A stretch of DNA of 64,000 nt from Candidatus Sumerlaea chitinivorans (GTDB lineage Bacteria > Sumerlaeota > Sumerlaeia > Sumerlaeales > Sumerlaeaceae), in contig CP030759.1 in NCBI GenBank assembly GCA_003290465.1, positions 1,032,672 through 1,096,671 of the forward strand, written 5' to 3'. How positions within the stretch are numbered: position 1 is the first letter of the stretch; each line of letters begins with the position of its first letter. The position numbers and the translations under genes were made by a program. The notes under the pieces are model-generated. The model ran no database searches, had not been told where the DNA came from, and worked only from the letters and a program-made list of their open reading frames with translations. This document shows positions 55,087-64,000 of this stretch, piece by piece.

Positions 55087-55785
55087 ATGCGTCCGCTCGT
55101 TTCAGTTGGTTGGATACTGGCTTTGCTTAGCAGTGCCTCAATTTACGCAGCCACTGTTTCTGGATCAGTTTCCCAAGGAGGTAACTCGCCCATGATCAAG
55201 CTTGCTGCACCCCGCACGATCGGGAAAATGTCGGTTGAGGAAGCCATTGCCAAACGGCGTTCCATCCGGGAGTTTACGACTGCGAGTGTGACCTTGGAGG
55301 ACGTCGCACAACTCCTGTGGTGTGCCCAAGGGATTACCGGTAAGGAAGGTTTTCGAGCTGCGCCCTCCGCCGGAGCGACCTACCCGTTAGAAACCTATCT
55401 TGTGGCTGGGGAGGTTCCTGGGCTTGCTCCGGGGGTTTATCGCTATGATCCAGCCCAGCATAGTCTCATTTTGCACCAAAAAGGCGACGTTCGCTCCGCA
55501 CTCGCCTCCGCATGCTTGGGGCAGGAGTGGGTCAAAAACGCGCCGCTTAGCATTGCCTTATCAGCCATTTATGAGCGAACCACTAAACGCTACGGGGCTC
55601 GGGGCAGGCAATATGTCCACATGGAAATCGGCCATGTGGCTCAGAACGTTTATTTGCAAGCGACGGCTCTCGGGCTGGGGACGGTCATTGTCGGAGCATT
55701 TGAGGACGACCGCGTGAGCAAGGTTCTTGCGCTTCCCCCGAATGAAGTCCCACTCGCCGTTCTGCCGATCGGAGTTCCTAAGTGA
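55087..55785 (+). CDS. Exported SagB/ThcOx-family nitroreductase-like flavoprotein
   Basis: 232 aa with an N-terminal signal sequence (ILALLSSASIYAA). The nitroreductase fold is clear: AIAKRRSIREFTTASVTLEDVAQLLWCAQGIT binds FMN phosphate, the hallmark FRAAPSAGATYPLETYLV is the SagB-type substrate loop, and GHVAQNVYLQATALGLGTVIVGAF closes the FMN site. Relatives oxidise azolines in peptide natural products (SagB, ThcOx), but many are unassigned reductases. A cytoplasmic flavin enzyme with a Sec-type signal is unusual. No cyclodehydratase or precursor peptide gene is adjacent, so a RiPP role is not supported. Confidence 0.87.
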   Translation: MRPLVSVGWILALLSSASIYAATVSGSVSQGGNSPMIKLAAPRTIGKMSVEEAIAKRRSIREFTTASVTLEDVAQLLWCAQGITGKEGFRAAPSAGATYPLETYLVAGEVPGLAPGVYRYDPAQHSLILHQKGDVRSALASACLGQEWVKNAPLSIALSAIYERTTKRYGARGRQYVHMEIGHVAQNVYLQATALGLGTVIVGAFEDDRVSKVLALPPNEVPLAVLPIGVPK

Positions 55786-55811
55786 GCAGGCGGGGAGCCT
55801 TGCCGAAACCT

Positions 55812-56726
55812 TTAAGAACATTGTTCAGGGGATTCTGCTGGCGCGCGGCCGGTGGTAGCTGACTCCACTTTCTCCACAAGGATGACGGCCCCGACCACGA
55901 ACGCAATGCCCAGCAACTGAAACAAGGCAAGACGTTCACCTAAAATAAGCCAGCCAAGCAGAGCCATAAAAACTGGCTCAAGCGTGCTGATGATTGCGGC
56001 AGTGCTGGCAGGAATGCGTCGTAGTCCAGCAAAGAAGCAGGCGTACGGAACGGTCACCGAGGTCAATCCAAGCACAGCAAGTTGCCATGCTACCGGCCAG
56101 TTTCCCACGGCGGAAACGAGCTGAGCGGGAGAATTCCAAGCACACCAGAAGAGCGCAGTTACAAAGAACGCCCAGTGAAGCATCGTTGCCTGCGAATACC
56201 GTGCAGAAAGATGTTTGCCCCAAATCATCAAAAAAGCGTAGGCGAACGCGGAACCTGCTGCCGAAGCAAAGCCAAGCCACGTGACCTTAGGGTTTCGATC
56301 AAGCACGCCCGTCGCACACATGACCCCAATCACGCTAAGAAGAAGCGCGAAAGCCCTGCGGAGATCCATTCGCTCAAAACCACGCACAACCATCCACACC
56401 GCAACCATAACAGGAGCGGTAAACTGAATTACGTCCGCAACCGCTGCGTCCATATGGGAAATTGCAAAGTAGAGGCCAAAATTTGCACCTGCCACGCCGA
56501 TGACGCCCAGAAGAGCAAAGCGCCACAGATCTGTGAGCGAAACGCGTAACTTGCCGGGACAGCATACGCTGAGGTAGACAAGAAAACTGAGCCAGCCCAC
56601 GATCACTCGAGTGTGGGAGACAAGCAGCGGCGTCGCACTTCCGCCTTGGAAGAGGTGCTTCGCGAAAATCCCGCTGATTCCCCAAAAGAACGAAGCAATG
56701 ACAATAAATAGGTATCCCACTCGCAT
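55812..56726 (-). CDS. EamA/DMT-superfamily transporter
   Basis: 304 aa, ten predicted membrane segments arranged as two EamA repeats (about 5-140 and 155-290). Signature parts are FFWGISGIFAKHLF at the start, GVAGANFGLYFAISHMDAAVADVIQFTAPVMVAVW at the end of repeat 1 and PASTAAIISTLEPVFMALLGWLILGERLALFQLLG near the end. Transports a small metabolite or amino acid, by family; the substrate is unknown. It is convergent with the SagB-type gene. Confidence 0.92.
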   Translation of the reverse strand: MRVGYLFIVIASFFWGISGIFAKHLFQGGSATPLLVSHTRVIVGWLSFLVYLSVCCPGKLRVSLTDLWRFALLGVIGVAGANFGLYFAISHMDAAVADVIQFTAPVMVAVWMVVRGFERMDLRRAFALLLSVIGVMCATGVLDRNPKVTWLGFASAAGSAFAYAFLMIWGKHLSARYSQATMLHWAFFVTALFWCAWNSPAQLVSAVGNWPVAWQLAVLGLTSVTVPYACFFAGLRRIPASTAAIISTLEPVFMALLGWLILGERLALFQLLGIAFVVGAVILVEKVESATTGRAPAESPEQCS

Positions 56727-56829
56727 GTTCCGTCACCCGAGTTTCCAGCGCGTGAGAAACGCAACTGCTCTTTTACACTCTATCGCCATTCGTTGACACC
56801 ACGTTTCGCTGACTATACCTGCATTTGCA

Positions 56830-58551
56830 GTGCGTTTCCCAATCAAACAGTTTCAACGGCGTGGAGTGGTTACTTTAGCGAAACCGTCTATTCGAAAGGT
56901 TTCGCTACGTGTCTCCGACGCCTCCCCTGCGCTTCAAGGGGCTATGGCAGGTGGAGGGTTTGGCTTGATTGTTGGGGCAATCCTCCAGTTGGTCCCTCGC
57001 CTGCATAGCGAATCAGGCGTATTTGGGGGCGGGCCACAAGGCCTTGATCAATATGTGTATTTCTCCCTCATTCAGGCAATTTGGCGCACTGGCAACGGGT
57101 TTACGTATGAGTATCCATTTTCGCTCTTTTGGCCAGCGCCACCGGTTTTATTGCAGCTACCTTTAACTGTCGCCGCATGGATCGCTAAGATCATCGGCCT
57201 CTCCCTCTCGTTCGAATTTCTTAGGGTATTCGGTGCTGCTGGCTCCGGTGCTGCCTTATGGGTTTTGGCAAAGCGCTTGGCCCCTTCAAAGCTGTGGAGT
57301 CGGTGGCTGCTCTTTGCATGTGTTTTCGGGGGAGGTTGGTTTTCTTTTGGCGCTGTGCGTGAAGCCATTCGGACAGCGGGGATCGAAGGGCTCACGGAGT
57401 GGCCTCTTTACGTACAGCGAAGCATGGGGGCTCTATACTGGTGGCTTCCGTATCTCGCTCAAAACGTGGTCTATCCGCTCGAAGCAACGTATCATGCTCT
57501 CGTACTGGGGGCATTTGCAGCACTTCTCGTCGGAAAATTTCGAACAGCCCTCCTCCTCCATCTCCTGACGTGGTTTTCCAATCCCTTTCCAGCAGTGAGC
57601 TTAAGCGTACCCGTGTGGCTGTGGCTCCTGTCACGTGTTCTTGTCCCACAAGGGATCCCACGCCGAGATCTCTTACGTCAGTTGGTTGGCTGGTCTCTCG
57701 TGATGGCCATTGGGTTGGGATATTACGGCCCATTTCTTGGACAGTGGGATGTCCTACGCGAACTTGGAAGAATGCACCGGGTGCCCTTGGCACCACCACC
57801 TACCCCGTTTCAATTGCTTTGCTTACTTAGCCCTTTCGGCTGGTTTTTCCTGTGGAGTTTCATGACCCGTGCAACACGCCGCGCCGTCTGGATTTCGCCA
57901 AGATGGCGCCTTCTCGCGATCATCGTCGTTAGCCAGCTCATGTTTCTGGGTCAATTCTGGGTTCTCGGTAGTTAAGCGATTCAACCCCACCATTTCAACC
58001 GTGGGTATCTTTCCATGGCCTTAGGGGCCATTGCTGTCCGCTGTGTTTACGTTACTCGGCGCAACCGGGGCAACATCCCACGATGGCTGAAAATCTTGAT
58101 CCTGACCGCCGCTATAGACCAAGCGGTCTTCTTCACCCGGGAATTGCCCAACATTCAACCGCTCTGCATCATCCCGCGCGATGTGGCAGCATTGTGTGAA
58201 GCCTTGCGCACTTTGCCTCCCGATCAGGTTTTTATCACCTACGATCCTTTTTGGACCCCGTATCTGGCCGGATTGTCGCGACAAATTCCATACAATATGG
58301 AGACAACGATGGTCATTCCTTGGTCCGCGGAGCGAAACAAAATCCTCTCCTCCACTGTTGCGACTAAACCGCACATGCTGGCCGACCTTGGTGTGACTTT
58401 GGCAATTGTATCGCCCTCCGACTCACTTACGACTCCCCTTCTCCAAAGCGGCTGGGAAGAGGTCTTTCGGGATCAGAGATTTGTACTGCTTGCAGCACCG
58501 CAGACAAACGTGAAGCGTACTCCTCCCCGCTACCCGGCGCCGCACCCCTAA
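56830..58551 (+). pseudogene. Polytopic membrane glycosyltransferase-like protein interrupted by one in-frame TAA
   Basis: Two open segments, 56830-57975 (381 aa) and an ATG-led one from 58015 (178 aa), are in the same frame, separated only by TAA at 57973-57975 and 13 codons (AIQPHHFNRGYLS). Joined they give a ~573 aa protein with about ten membrane segments followed by a soluble C-terminal part; the QPHHFNRGYL stretch looks like a conserved region of such proteins, so the frame across the stop is meaningful. Features include DQYVYFSLIQAIWRTGNGFTYEYPF and SNPFPAVSLSVPVWLWL. Either the gene is recently broken, the stop is read through, or there is a sequencing or strain difference. GT-C-like membership is a guess from layout. 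Confidence 0.72.
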
Positions 58552-58679
58552 GCGCTTTCGACCATCTCGCGAGTGGAAGGTTGTGGTGCCCTCTTTGCGC
58601 TGTGTGGGACAACAAGCCCTTTCTCACAACATCGGCAGAGCGTCCTCTGGTCACAGAACATTGGGCCAGCTTGTTCGTG

Positions 58680-60020
58680 TTACCACACACCCTGCTCGAT
58701 CATTGCTTTAGCGACTTTGCGGAAGCCGACGATATTTGCGCCTAAAACGTAATTCCACGGCTCTCCGAATTCTTCGGCAGTGTTACGGACCTGCGTGTGG
58801 ATTGCATGCATGATCAGTTTTAGGCGCGCATCAACTTCCTCGCTTGTCCACTGCAGATGTTGAGCGTTCTGCGACATTTCGAGACCGGACACTGCCACGC
58901 CACCGGCGTTTGCGGCTTTCCCCGGCGCATACAGGATTCGGTTCATAAGAAACCGGTCCACCGCCTCCGGGGTTGAAGGCATATTGGCTCCTTCCGCCAC
59001 GAGACTGCAGCCATTCTTCAGGAGCTCCTGTGCATCGTTCCCATCGAGCTCATTTTCGGTTGCGCACGGGAAGGCACAATCACACGGAACCCACCACGGC
59101 CGTTTCTTTTCATAGTACTGGGCCTTGGGGAAACGCTCCACGTATTCGCGTAACCGTCCACGACGGACGTTTTTCAGTTCCTTCACAAACGCGAGCTTTT
59201 CGTGGTCAATCCCATCGGCATCATAAATCATGCCGGAGGAGTCGCTCAGAGTGACGGGTTTTGCCCCATATTTCAGAAGCTGCTCCACCGTGTACTGGGC
59301 GACGTTGCCTGACCCGGAGACAGTGCAAACTTTGTTTGCCAAATCGTCGCCGCGCGTCGCGAGCATCTCAGCAGCAAAGTACACAAGCCCGTAACCAGTC
59401 GCTTCGGGGCGAATGTACGACCCTCCCCAGTCTGCCCCTTTACCTGTCAAAACACCTGTAACCTCATTCACAAGGCGCTTATACTGGCCATACAGGTAAC
59501 CAATCTCACGTGCACCGACGCCAATGTCCCCGGCTGGTACGTCTGTGTCTGGCCCAATATGCCGGAATAGCTCCGTCATAAAGGCCTGACAGAAGCGCAT
59601 AATTTCTCTTTCTGAGCGACCATGGGGATCAAAATCCGAGCCTCCTTTTGCTCCCCCCATGGGCAGCGTGGTCAATGCATTTTTAAACACCTGCTCAAAC
59701 GCTAAAAACTTGAGAACCCCCAAGTAAACCGTCGGGTGGAACCGTAAGCCGCCTTTGTAGGGACCGATCGCATTATTGTATTGGACCCGGTATCCCCGGT
59801 TCACATGAATCTGCTGATGATCGTCGAGCCACGCCACCCGAAAAACAATGATGCGATCCGGGACAAGCAAGCGCTCCAGAACTGCGTATTTGCGGTAAGC
59901 GGGATCGCTTTCCACGACCAAGCGCAGACTCTCAAGCACTTCGCGAACTGCCTGCTCAAACTCAGGTTGCCCTTTTGTGAGCGTCGGAAGTTTATTGAGT
60001 ACGTCCTCTAAATATCCCAT
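58680..60020 (-). CDS. gdhA: NADP-type glutamate dehydrogenase
   Basis: 446 aa, normal for hexameric GDH. Substrate-site motifs PMGGAKGGSDFDPHGRSEREIMRFCQAFM and DTDVPAGDIGVGAREIGYLYGQYKR, the active-site Lys in GPYKGGLRFHP and the nucleotide-binding KVCTVSGSGNVAQYTVEQL are clear. The Lys/Gly-rich acidic features fit the NADP(H) assimilatory class, but coenzyme choice is inferred. It interconverts glutamate with 2-oxoglutarate and ammonia, linking the aromatic amino acid degradation operon to nitrogen balance. It is convergent with the broken membrane-protein gene (128 bp of unremarkable spacer) and divergent from the dehydratase gene. Confidence 0.97.
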   Translation of the reverse strand: MGYLEDVLNKLPTLTKGQPEFEQAVREVLESLRLVVESDPAYRKYAVLERLLVPDRIIVFRVAWLDDHQQIHVNRGYRVQYNNAIGPYKGGLRFHPTVYLGVLKFLAFEQVFKNALTTLPMGGAKGGSDFDPHGRSEREIMRFCQAFMTELFRHIGPDTDVPAGDIGVGAREIGYLYGQYKRLVNEVTGVLTGKGADWGGSYIRPEATGYGLVYFAAEMLATRGDDLANKVCTVSGSGNVAQYTVEQLLKYGAKPVTLSDSSGMIYDADGIDHEKLAFVKELKNVRRGRLREYVERFPKAQYYEKKRPWWVPCDCAFPCATENELDGNDAQELLKNGCSLVAEGANMPSTPEAVDRFLMNRILYAPGKAANAGGVAVSGLEMSQNAQHLQWTSEEVDARLKLIMHAIHTQVRNTAEEFGEPWNYVLGANIVGFRKVAKAMIEQGVW

Positions 60021-60084
60021 TGCGGCTTCCTTTTCTGTATATGTGCTATTTTCGCTGATTGCAAAAGACGTGTGACTCGCTGTT

Positions 60085-62055
60085 TTGTGGCGACGAATGC
60101 AGTTTGAGGATAAGATCTCAACCGTGAAAAACGAATCACCTAAAACTCAGAAGTTTGGACCCACGTGGAAGCTGCTCGGAACCGTGGCGTTGGACGCTCT
60201 CCTCGTGACGCTGGCTCTGTACGGTGCCTTCGCCCTGCGCTTCAACTTTGATATCCGCAAACTCTACTTCCATCAATTTCTCGTTGCGATCCCATTTTTT
60301 GTGCTGGTGCGCATTGTCTTGTTTTGGCGTTTCAACGTCTATCGCACCATTCCTCGCTACGCAAGCACGACAGACGTCGTGAATATTTTCACCGCAACCA
60401 CTCTGGGAACCCTCATTCTTACAGCTATTAACGGGATGTTGGTGCCGTTGATCCCGGCAGTTTCATGGCTTTATGCCCATGAAGAACGCGTCCAGCGAAT
60501 CTCATTAGCCATTCTCATTATTGAGTGGGCACTCACCATGATTTTTGTAGGTGGGGTTCGCGTGGTCCAACGCATCCTCCATTCGGGGATTCTCAGACGA
60601 CGGCAAAGTGATAACCTGCGGCGAGTACTCATTGTTGGGGCAGGCGATGCGGGCGAAGCCGTAGCTCGGCAGATGCGAACATCGCCAAACTACCTGCCGG
60701 TTGCATTTGTTGATGATGATCCCACTAAGCTGAATCGCCTCATCCACGGGCTTCCGGTTGCCGGAACGATCGAGCAGCTGCCTGAGCTGATTGAGCGTTT
60801 TGATATCGACGAGGTCTTGGTTGCAATCCCAGGAATTCGTCCAGGCCGCCTCAATGAAATTGTCACTTTATGCGAGCATGAGCACGTAAGCTTCAAAATT
60901 CTCCCCTCTGTCCACGACGTACTCGCTGGGCGTGTGTCACTTAGCCGCATCCGTCCGGTTGAAATTGAGGACCTTTTGGAACGAGAGGAAGTGGAGCTCG
61001 AACTCCCGCCGGAAAAGAACTACCTTGCGGACGAGACGGTACTGGTCACTGGCGCGGGAGGCTCTATCGGAAGCGAATTGTGTCGGCAAATTTTACGCCT
61101 TGGTGTCAAACGGCTTATCCTTTTCGGGCACGGCGAGAACTCAATTTACGAGATTCTCACCGAGCTCAACGGCCAATACGGCGATGGACGTGTGGAGGCT
61201 GTTATCGGAGATATTCGCGACGAGCGAAAAGTCTTTCTAACATTTGAACGCACTCGACCAAGCATCATCTTTCACGCGGCTGCACACAAGCATGTACCTC
61301 TCATGGAATACGATCCCGACGAAGCAGTGAAGAACAATATCTTCGGGACACTGAACGTTGCTCGAGCTGCTCACGAATTCGGGGCAAAGAAGTTCATCCT
61401 CATCTCTTCAGACAAGGCGGTCCGCCCTACGAATGTTATGGGAGCCACAAAGCGGGTCGCGGAAATGCTCATCTTTTGTCTGGCAAACGAATCCAAAACA
61501 CAGTTTGTGGCTGTTCGGTTTGGCAATGTGTTAGGAAGTCGCGGCAGTGTGGTTCCACTTTTCAGGCGGCAAATCGCCCAAGGTGGCCCACTGACGCTCA
61601 CGCATCCTGACGTAACTCGCTTCTTTATGACGATCCCTGAGGCGGTCGCGTTGGTCATCCAGGCAGGTGCTATGAATGAGCAGCGCCGGCTTTACCTGCT
61701 CGACATGGGAAAGCCAGTCAAGATTCTGGACCTTGCACGGCGCCTGATTAAGTTGAGTGGATTTGACCCCGAGGTCGAAATTCCTATCAAGTTTACGGGT
61801 TTGCGCCCCGGTGAGAAACTCCACGAAGAACTTCTCACCGCGGGCGAAAATGTGAAACGCACCGACATTGGGAAACTATTTATCACAGAGCCAGATGTTG
61901 TCGATTGTTCCACCCTGTGGGAAACGCTGAACCAACTCAGAAAAGCGGCTCACGAAGCGAACTCGGCGGAAATCCGAAAACTGCTCAAAAGCCTTGTGCC
62001 GGACTATGAGCCTACGAATGTGCCAGAGCAACGGTCCACGCCTGCAGGGTCATGA
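60085..62055 (+). CDS. UDP-sugar 4,6-dehydratase, CapD/WbpM-like polysaccharide biosynthesis protein
   Basis: 656 aa (GTG 60085; ATG 60097 as alternative). Four membrane segments occupy about 30-160, a first Rossmann domain lies around 175-290 (RVLIVGAGDAGEAVARQM), and the catalytic domain about 310-600 has TVLVTGAGGSIGSELCRQIL and the active-site block FILISSDKAVRPTNVMGATKR, where Met replaces the usual Tyr, as in PglF/WbpM. Also FGNVLGSRGSVVPLF. These enzymes dehydrate UDP-N-acetylhexosamine at the inner membrane to feed O-antigen or other rare-sugar pathways. With the DegT and GT enzymes of the window it implies unusual surface sugars. A divergent gene (GDH) shares its upstream region. Confidence 0.94.
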   Translation: MWRRMQFEDKISTVKNESPKTQKFGPTWKLLGTVALDALLVTLALYGAFALRFNFDIRKLYFHQFLVAIPFFVLVRIVLFWRFNVYRTIPRYASTTDVVNIFTATTLGTLILTAINGMLVPLIPAVSWLYAHEERVQRISLAILIIEWALTMIFVGGVRVVQRILHSGILRRRQSDNLRRVLIVGAGDAGEAVARQMRTSPNYLPVAFVDDDPTKLNRLIHGLPVAGTIEQLPELIERFDIDEVLVAIPGIRPGRLNEIVTLCEHEHVSFKILPSVHDVLAGRVSLSRIRPVEIEDLLEREEVELELPPEKNYLADETVLVTGAGGSIGSELCRQILRLGVKRLILFGHGENSIYEILTELNGQYGDGRVEAVIGDIRDERKVFLTFERTRPSIIFHAAAHKHVPLMEYDPDEAVKNNIFGTLNVARAAHEFGAKKFILISSDKAVRPTNVMGATKRVAEMLIFCLANESKTQFVAVRFGNVLGSRGSVVPLFRRQIAQGGPLTLTHPDVTRFFMTIPEAVALVIQAGAMNEQRRLYLLDMGKPVKILDLARRLIKLSGFDPEVEIPIKFTGLRPGEKLHEELLTAGENVKRTDIGKLFITEPDVVDCSTLWETLNQLRKAAHEANSAEIRKLLKSLVPDYEPTNVPEQRSTPAGS

Positions 62056-62221
62056 ACTTAACAAACTTAGGAATTCGATGAGATCTGAGACACAATACGC
62101 CGAAAACCGGATTCAGCACTCTAACTAAAAGGTAAAGATGCGGTCGAGCACAATCACGCCTCATGTCGCTCAAGTGAATAACGGGCCTCCCTTTTTAGTA
62201 TTGAGCAGTGCCCAGTAAGGT

Positions 62222-62297
62222 GGGGGTATAGCTCAGTTGGGAGAGCGATACGTTCGCAACGTATAGGTCAGGGGTTCGAATCCCCTTACCTCCACCA
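62222..62297 (+). tRNA. tRNA-Ala(CGC)
   Basis: Acceptor GGGGGTA paired with TACCTCC including the G3-U70 pair that identifies alanine tRNAs, D arm TAGCTCAGTTGGGAGAGCG, anticodon stem ATACG/CGTAT around loop TTCGCAA (anticodon CGC), T arm GGTTCGAATCC, discriminator A and encoded CCA. 76 bases. Confidence 0.95.
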
Positions 62298-62388
62298 CTC
62301 TTTTTTTTCCGCAATAGACAGGCGAGGACAGGTCCCTGTCGTTTTCAATTGCGGAGATTCTAACCTTCATGGCAGCGAGCCACTTGTT

Positions 62389-63627
62389 GTGAGTAACCGG
62401 ATTGCAATTACTGGATACGCAGTCGCATCGCCGATCGGTTGCACTCCTTCGAGCATAGTTCGCTCTTTGCGCGAGGGGAAGACGGGATTGCAACTGACCG
62501 ACCTTGGTCTTGGGCAGCCCATCTGGTACGGGCGAATCCATGATGAGTTTCGTGAATTCGCTGCGGAGGCGTTAGCGCAATTGGATGGCGCTCAGGCGAG
62601 ACTGGCTGAGATCGAGCCCGGACTGGGTTACGGTTTTGCAGTCAGTTGGGAAGCATGGCGCCACGCCCAACTCGATTCGTGTCCTCCAGCGAATGTTAGC
62701 CGTGTTGCTTCTACTCTGAGCAGCAGCAAAGGTTTCCTGCGAACCTACCTTTACGCTCACTCGCAAATGCTCAGCAGCTCCCCTTCACCGCTGGTAGACA
62801 GCGGGGAATGGCTCAAGGCATTCTCAGCCGAAACCGCCGGGCGATGGATGGCCCAAAAGAAAGGTTTCAGCGGACCGGTGATGGCCACTCCCTTGGCTTG
62901 CGCCACTGGGGTAATTTCGCTCATCATGGCTGCAAACTTAATCCGGGAGGGCGTGGCTGACGTTGTTTTGGCCGGTAGTGCCGAGTATACGGCAAATGTG
63001 ATGAATTTGGCCGGTTTCTTGAACATGGGAGCTCTATCGCCAGAACGGACCCGCCCATTTCATCGGAACCGAAGCGGTTTCAATGCCGGTGAAGGTGCGG
63101 CAGCCTTCATTGTGGAATCTGAGGGTCATGCTCAGGCTCGCGGAGTTCAACCGCTTGCCTACCTTGTCGGCTGGGATTACCGTTCCGAGGCCTATCACAT
63201 CACGGCCGTTGAACCTTCGGGGGAAACGGCAGAATTCGCCCTCCGGCAGACCCTCAGACGTGCAGGTTGGCAACCACGCGACGTTGAATATATCAATGCT
63301 CACGGAACGGGTACTCCTCTCAACGACCAAGCAGAGGCACAAGTCATCGAGCGAGTGTTCGGAGACAGTTGTCCGTATGTCTCGAGCTTGAAGGCCCACA
63401 TCGGTCATTTACTTGGGGCCAGTGGAAGTGTCGAGTTAGCGCTTACACTTGCTGCGATGGGCGATCATTTTGTTCCTCCCACCCTTGGGTTGGATGAGCC
63501 AGATCCGGAATTTCAGCTTCGTTTTCCCCGGCCAGCAGGAGAGGACGTACGTATTCAGCGATTTATGAAGTTTTCTCTCGGTTTCGGCGGACATGTTGCG
63601 ATGGTGGCTTTAGAGTTGGCTTCCTAA
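62389..63627 (+). CDS. Beta-ketoacyl-ACP synthase (FabF/KAS II-like)
   Basis: 412 aa, GTG start at 62389. The condensing-enzyme triad is present in FabF order: Cys171 (TPLACATGV), His305 (NAHGTGTPLND) and His340 (KAHIGHLLGASG), with the glycine-rich close FSLGFGGHVAMVAL. The N-terminal half is less conserved than in housekeeping FabF, and the opening is RIAITGYAVASPIGCTPSS. It is therefore either a fatty-acid elongation enzyme or a pathway-specific ketosynthase; no ACP or other fab gene is within the window. It follows tRNA-Ala by 91 bp. Confidence 0.9.
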   Translation: MSNRIAITGYAVASPIGCTPSSIVRSLREGKTGLQLTDLGLGQPIWYGRIHDEFREFAAEALAQLDGAQARLAEIEPGLGYGFAVSWEAWRHAQLDSCPPANVSRVASTLSSSKGFLRTYLYAHSQMLSSSPSPLVDSGEWLKAFSAETAGRWMAQKKGFSGPVMATPLACATGVISLIMAANLIREGVADVVLAGSAEYTANVMNLAGFLNMGALSPERTRPFHRNRSGFNAGEGAAAFIVESEGHAQARGVQPLAYLVGWDYRSEAYHITAVEPSGETAEFALRQTLRRAGWQPRDVEYINAHGTGTPLNDQAEAQVIERVFGDSCPYVSSLKAHIGHLLGASGSVELALTLAAMGDHFVPPTLGLDEPDPEFQLRFPRPAGEDVRIQRFMKFSLGFGGHVAMVALELAS

Positions 63628-63734
63628 TCCGAAGCAGGACAAGACGTTGCGCTTGTTTCGAAAGCTCTCTTCCGATTCGGGGGCGATCTTCGCTGCAAAC
63701 CTTTCGTTCTGGGAAAACGGATTCACATTGTCCG

Positions 63735-63992
63735 CTACCGTAAGGGAAGACGAATAGGCTCCCGCACGGTAGACGACGTGGTATCCCGCGGGGATTCTTT
63801 GAACAGGCAGAGCCGATGTGCCTTGAGTTGAGGGCCAAACTCATCGCGGAGCTGGACTGGCTCGGCGTAGATCTTGCGGAGCTTCCCCAAATCTTTGAGC
63901 TCTTGAAGCTCCATCGCTCCATCCCTCATTTGTTGGCTCATGCCGACAAGGCCTCGCTCCCCGTACAAGGACATTCCTAATATATCGACCAC
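63735..63992 (-). CDS. Possible hypothetical protein at the right edge, perhaps 3' part of a longer gene
   Basis: 85 codons from a GTG at 63992, and the frame stays open to the window edge, so this may be the end of a longer gene. The middle (MELQELKDLGKLRKIYAEPVQ) reads like a helical protein segment; no family is recognised. The adjacent 63628-63734 contains nothing I can identify. Other overlapping frames in this 370-bp stretch are no more convincing, so this is weak. Confidence 0.3.
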   Translation of the reverse strand: MVDILGMSLYGERGLVGMSQQMRDGAMELQELKDLGKLRKIYAEPVQLRDEFGPQLKAHRLCLFKESPRDTTSSTVREPIRLPLR

Positions 63993-64000
63993 GAATATTG

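Noticed and set aside
55087-55785. Azoline-type RiPP gene cluster around the SagB-like gene
   Set aside because: No YcaO-type cyclodehydratase or precursor peptide is nearby; the flavoprotein is exported and paired only with a radical SAM gene.
63816-63980. About 55-codon plus-strand frame in the right-edge stretch
   Set aside because: Short, overlaps a longer minus-strand frame, no ribosome site and no recognised motif.

Overview
The window reads as ordinary chromosome from an uncultured Gram-negative bacterium of moderate GC content (roughly low fifties percent, estimated by eye). Lipid A synthesis (LpxA), LPS-transport proteins (LptC/LptA-like), a LolA-like lipoprotein carrier, a PBP1A and type II secretion parts imply two membranes. 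Indolepyruvate:ferredoxin oxidoreductase with CoA ligases, a small ferredoxin and several radical SAM proteins point to anaerobic or microaerobic amino acid and peptide metabolism. Many genes that usually sit in conserved clusters are isolated here (dnaA without dnaN, lpxA without fabZ/lpxB, trmD without rpsP/rplS, gspF and gspG about 26 kb apart). That dispersal, with many polytopic glycosyltransferases, fits candidate-phylum lineages such as Sumerlaeota. This placement is inference only; no marker here settles it.

Layout. 1-3.3 kb: lptC-lptA pair on the minus strand, divergent from gspF, then tRNA-Arg(ACG). 3.4-12 kb: a plus-strand glycan cluster with three GT-C membrane glycosyltransferases of related design, a DegT/ArnB-like aminotransferase, a DPM1/ArnC-like GT2, a VTT-domain membrane protein and a Gfo/Idh/MocA oxidoreductase. 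12.1-17.5 kb: aromatic 2-oxoacid operon iorA-iorB-paaK-ACT-paaK, followed by an exported glycerophosphodiesterase. 18.4-25.7 kb: mostly minus strand, with a TPR lipoprotein, thrS, a large protein ending in a phosphodiester-glycosidase (NAGPA-like) domain and a secreted FG-GAP repeat protein; a stand-alone receiver protein lies on the other strand. 25.7-33 kb: secreted M28/glutaminyl-cyclase-like protein, dnaA, gspG, lpxA, GT2 and a YfhO-type membrane protein. 33-42.6 kb: TMTC-like TPR glycosyltransferase, YfgM-like protein, ferredoxin overlapping lolA, trmD, a YhcC-type radical SAM protein, PBP1A, thpR and a STAS protein. 42.7-48.6 kb: tRNA-Leu(GAG), enolase plus a possible metal-binding periplasmic protein, a flippase-like protein coupled to an exported polysaccharide deacetylase, a CBM9-like protein and a thioesterase. 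48.7-54 kb: AI-2E family transporter, AddB-like nuclease translationally coupled to a type 4 uracil-DNA glycosylase, and tRNA-Val(GAC). 54.1-63.6 kb: PflX-like radical SAM with an exported SagB-type flavoprotein, EamA transporter, a membrane protein split by one in-frame stop, glutamate dehydrogenase, a UDP-sugar 4,6-dehydratase, tRNA-Ala(CGC) and a FabF-like ketosynthase.

Functionally the region is dominated by cell-envelope work (lipid A, LPS export, lipid-linked sugars, peptidoglycan, lipoprotein sorting, pseudopilin secretion) and by amino-acid catabolism (IorAB, PaaK, GDH). I see no CRISPR array, insertion sequence, prophage or obvious defence island. The most unusual items are the IorA that stops before its ferredoxin domain, the NAGPA-domain fusion without a signal peptide, the in-frame stop in the 57-58 kb membrane protein, the fer/lolA overlap with a strong hairpin at the lolA start, and the Arn/Gnn-like aminosugar gene set.
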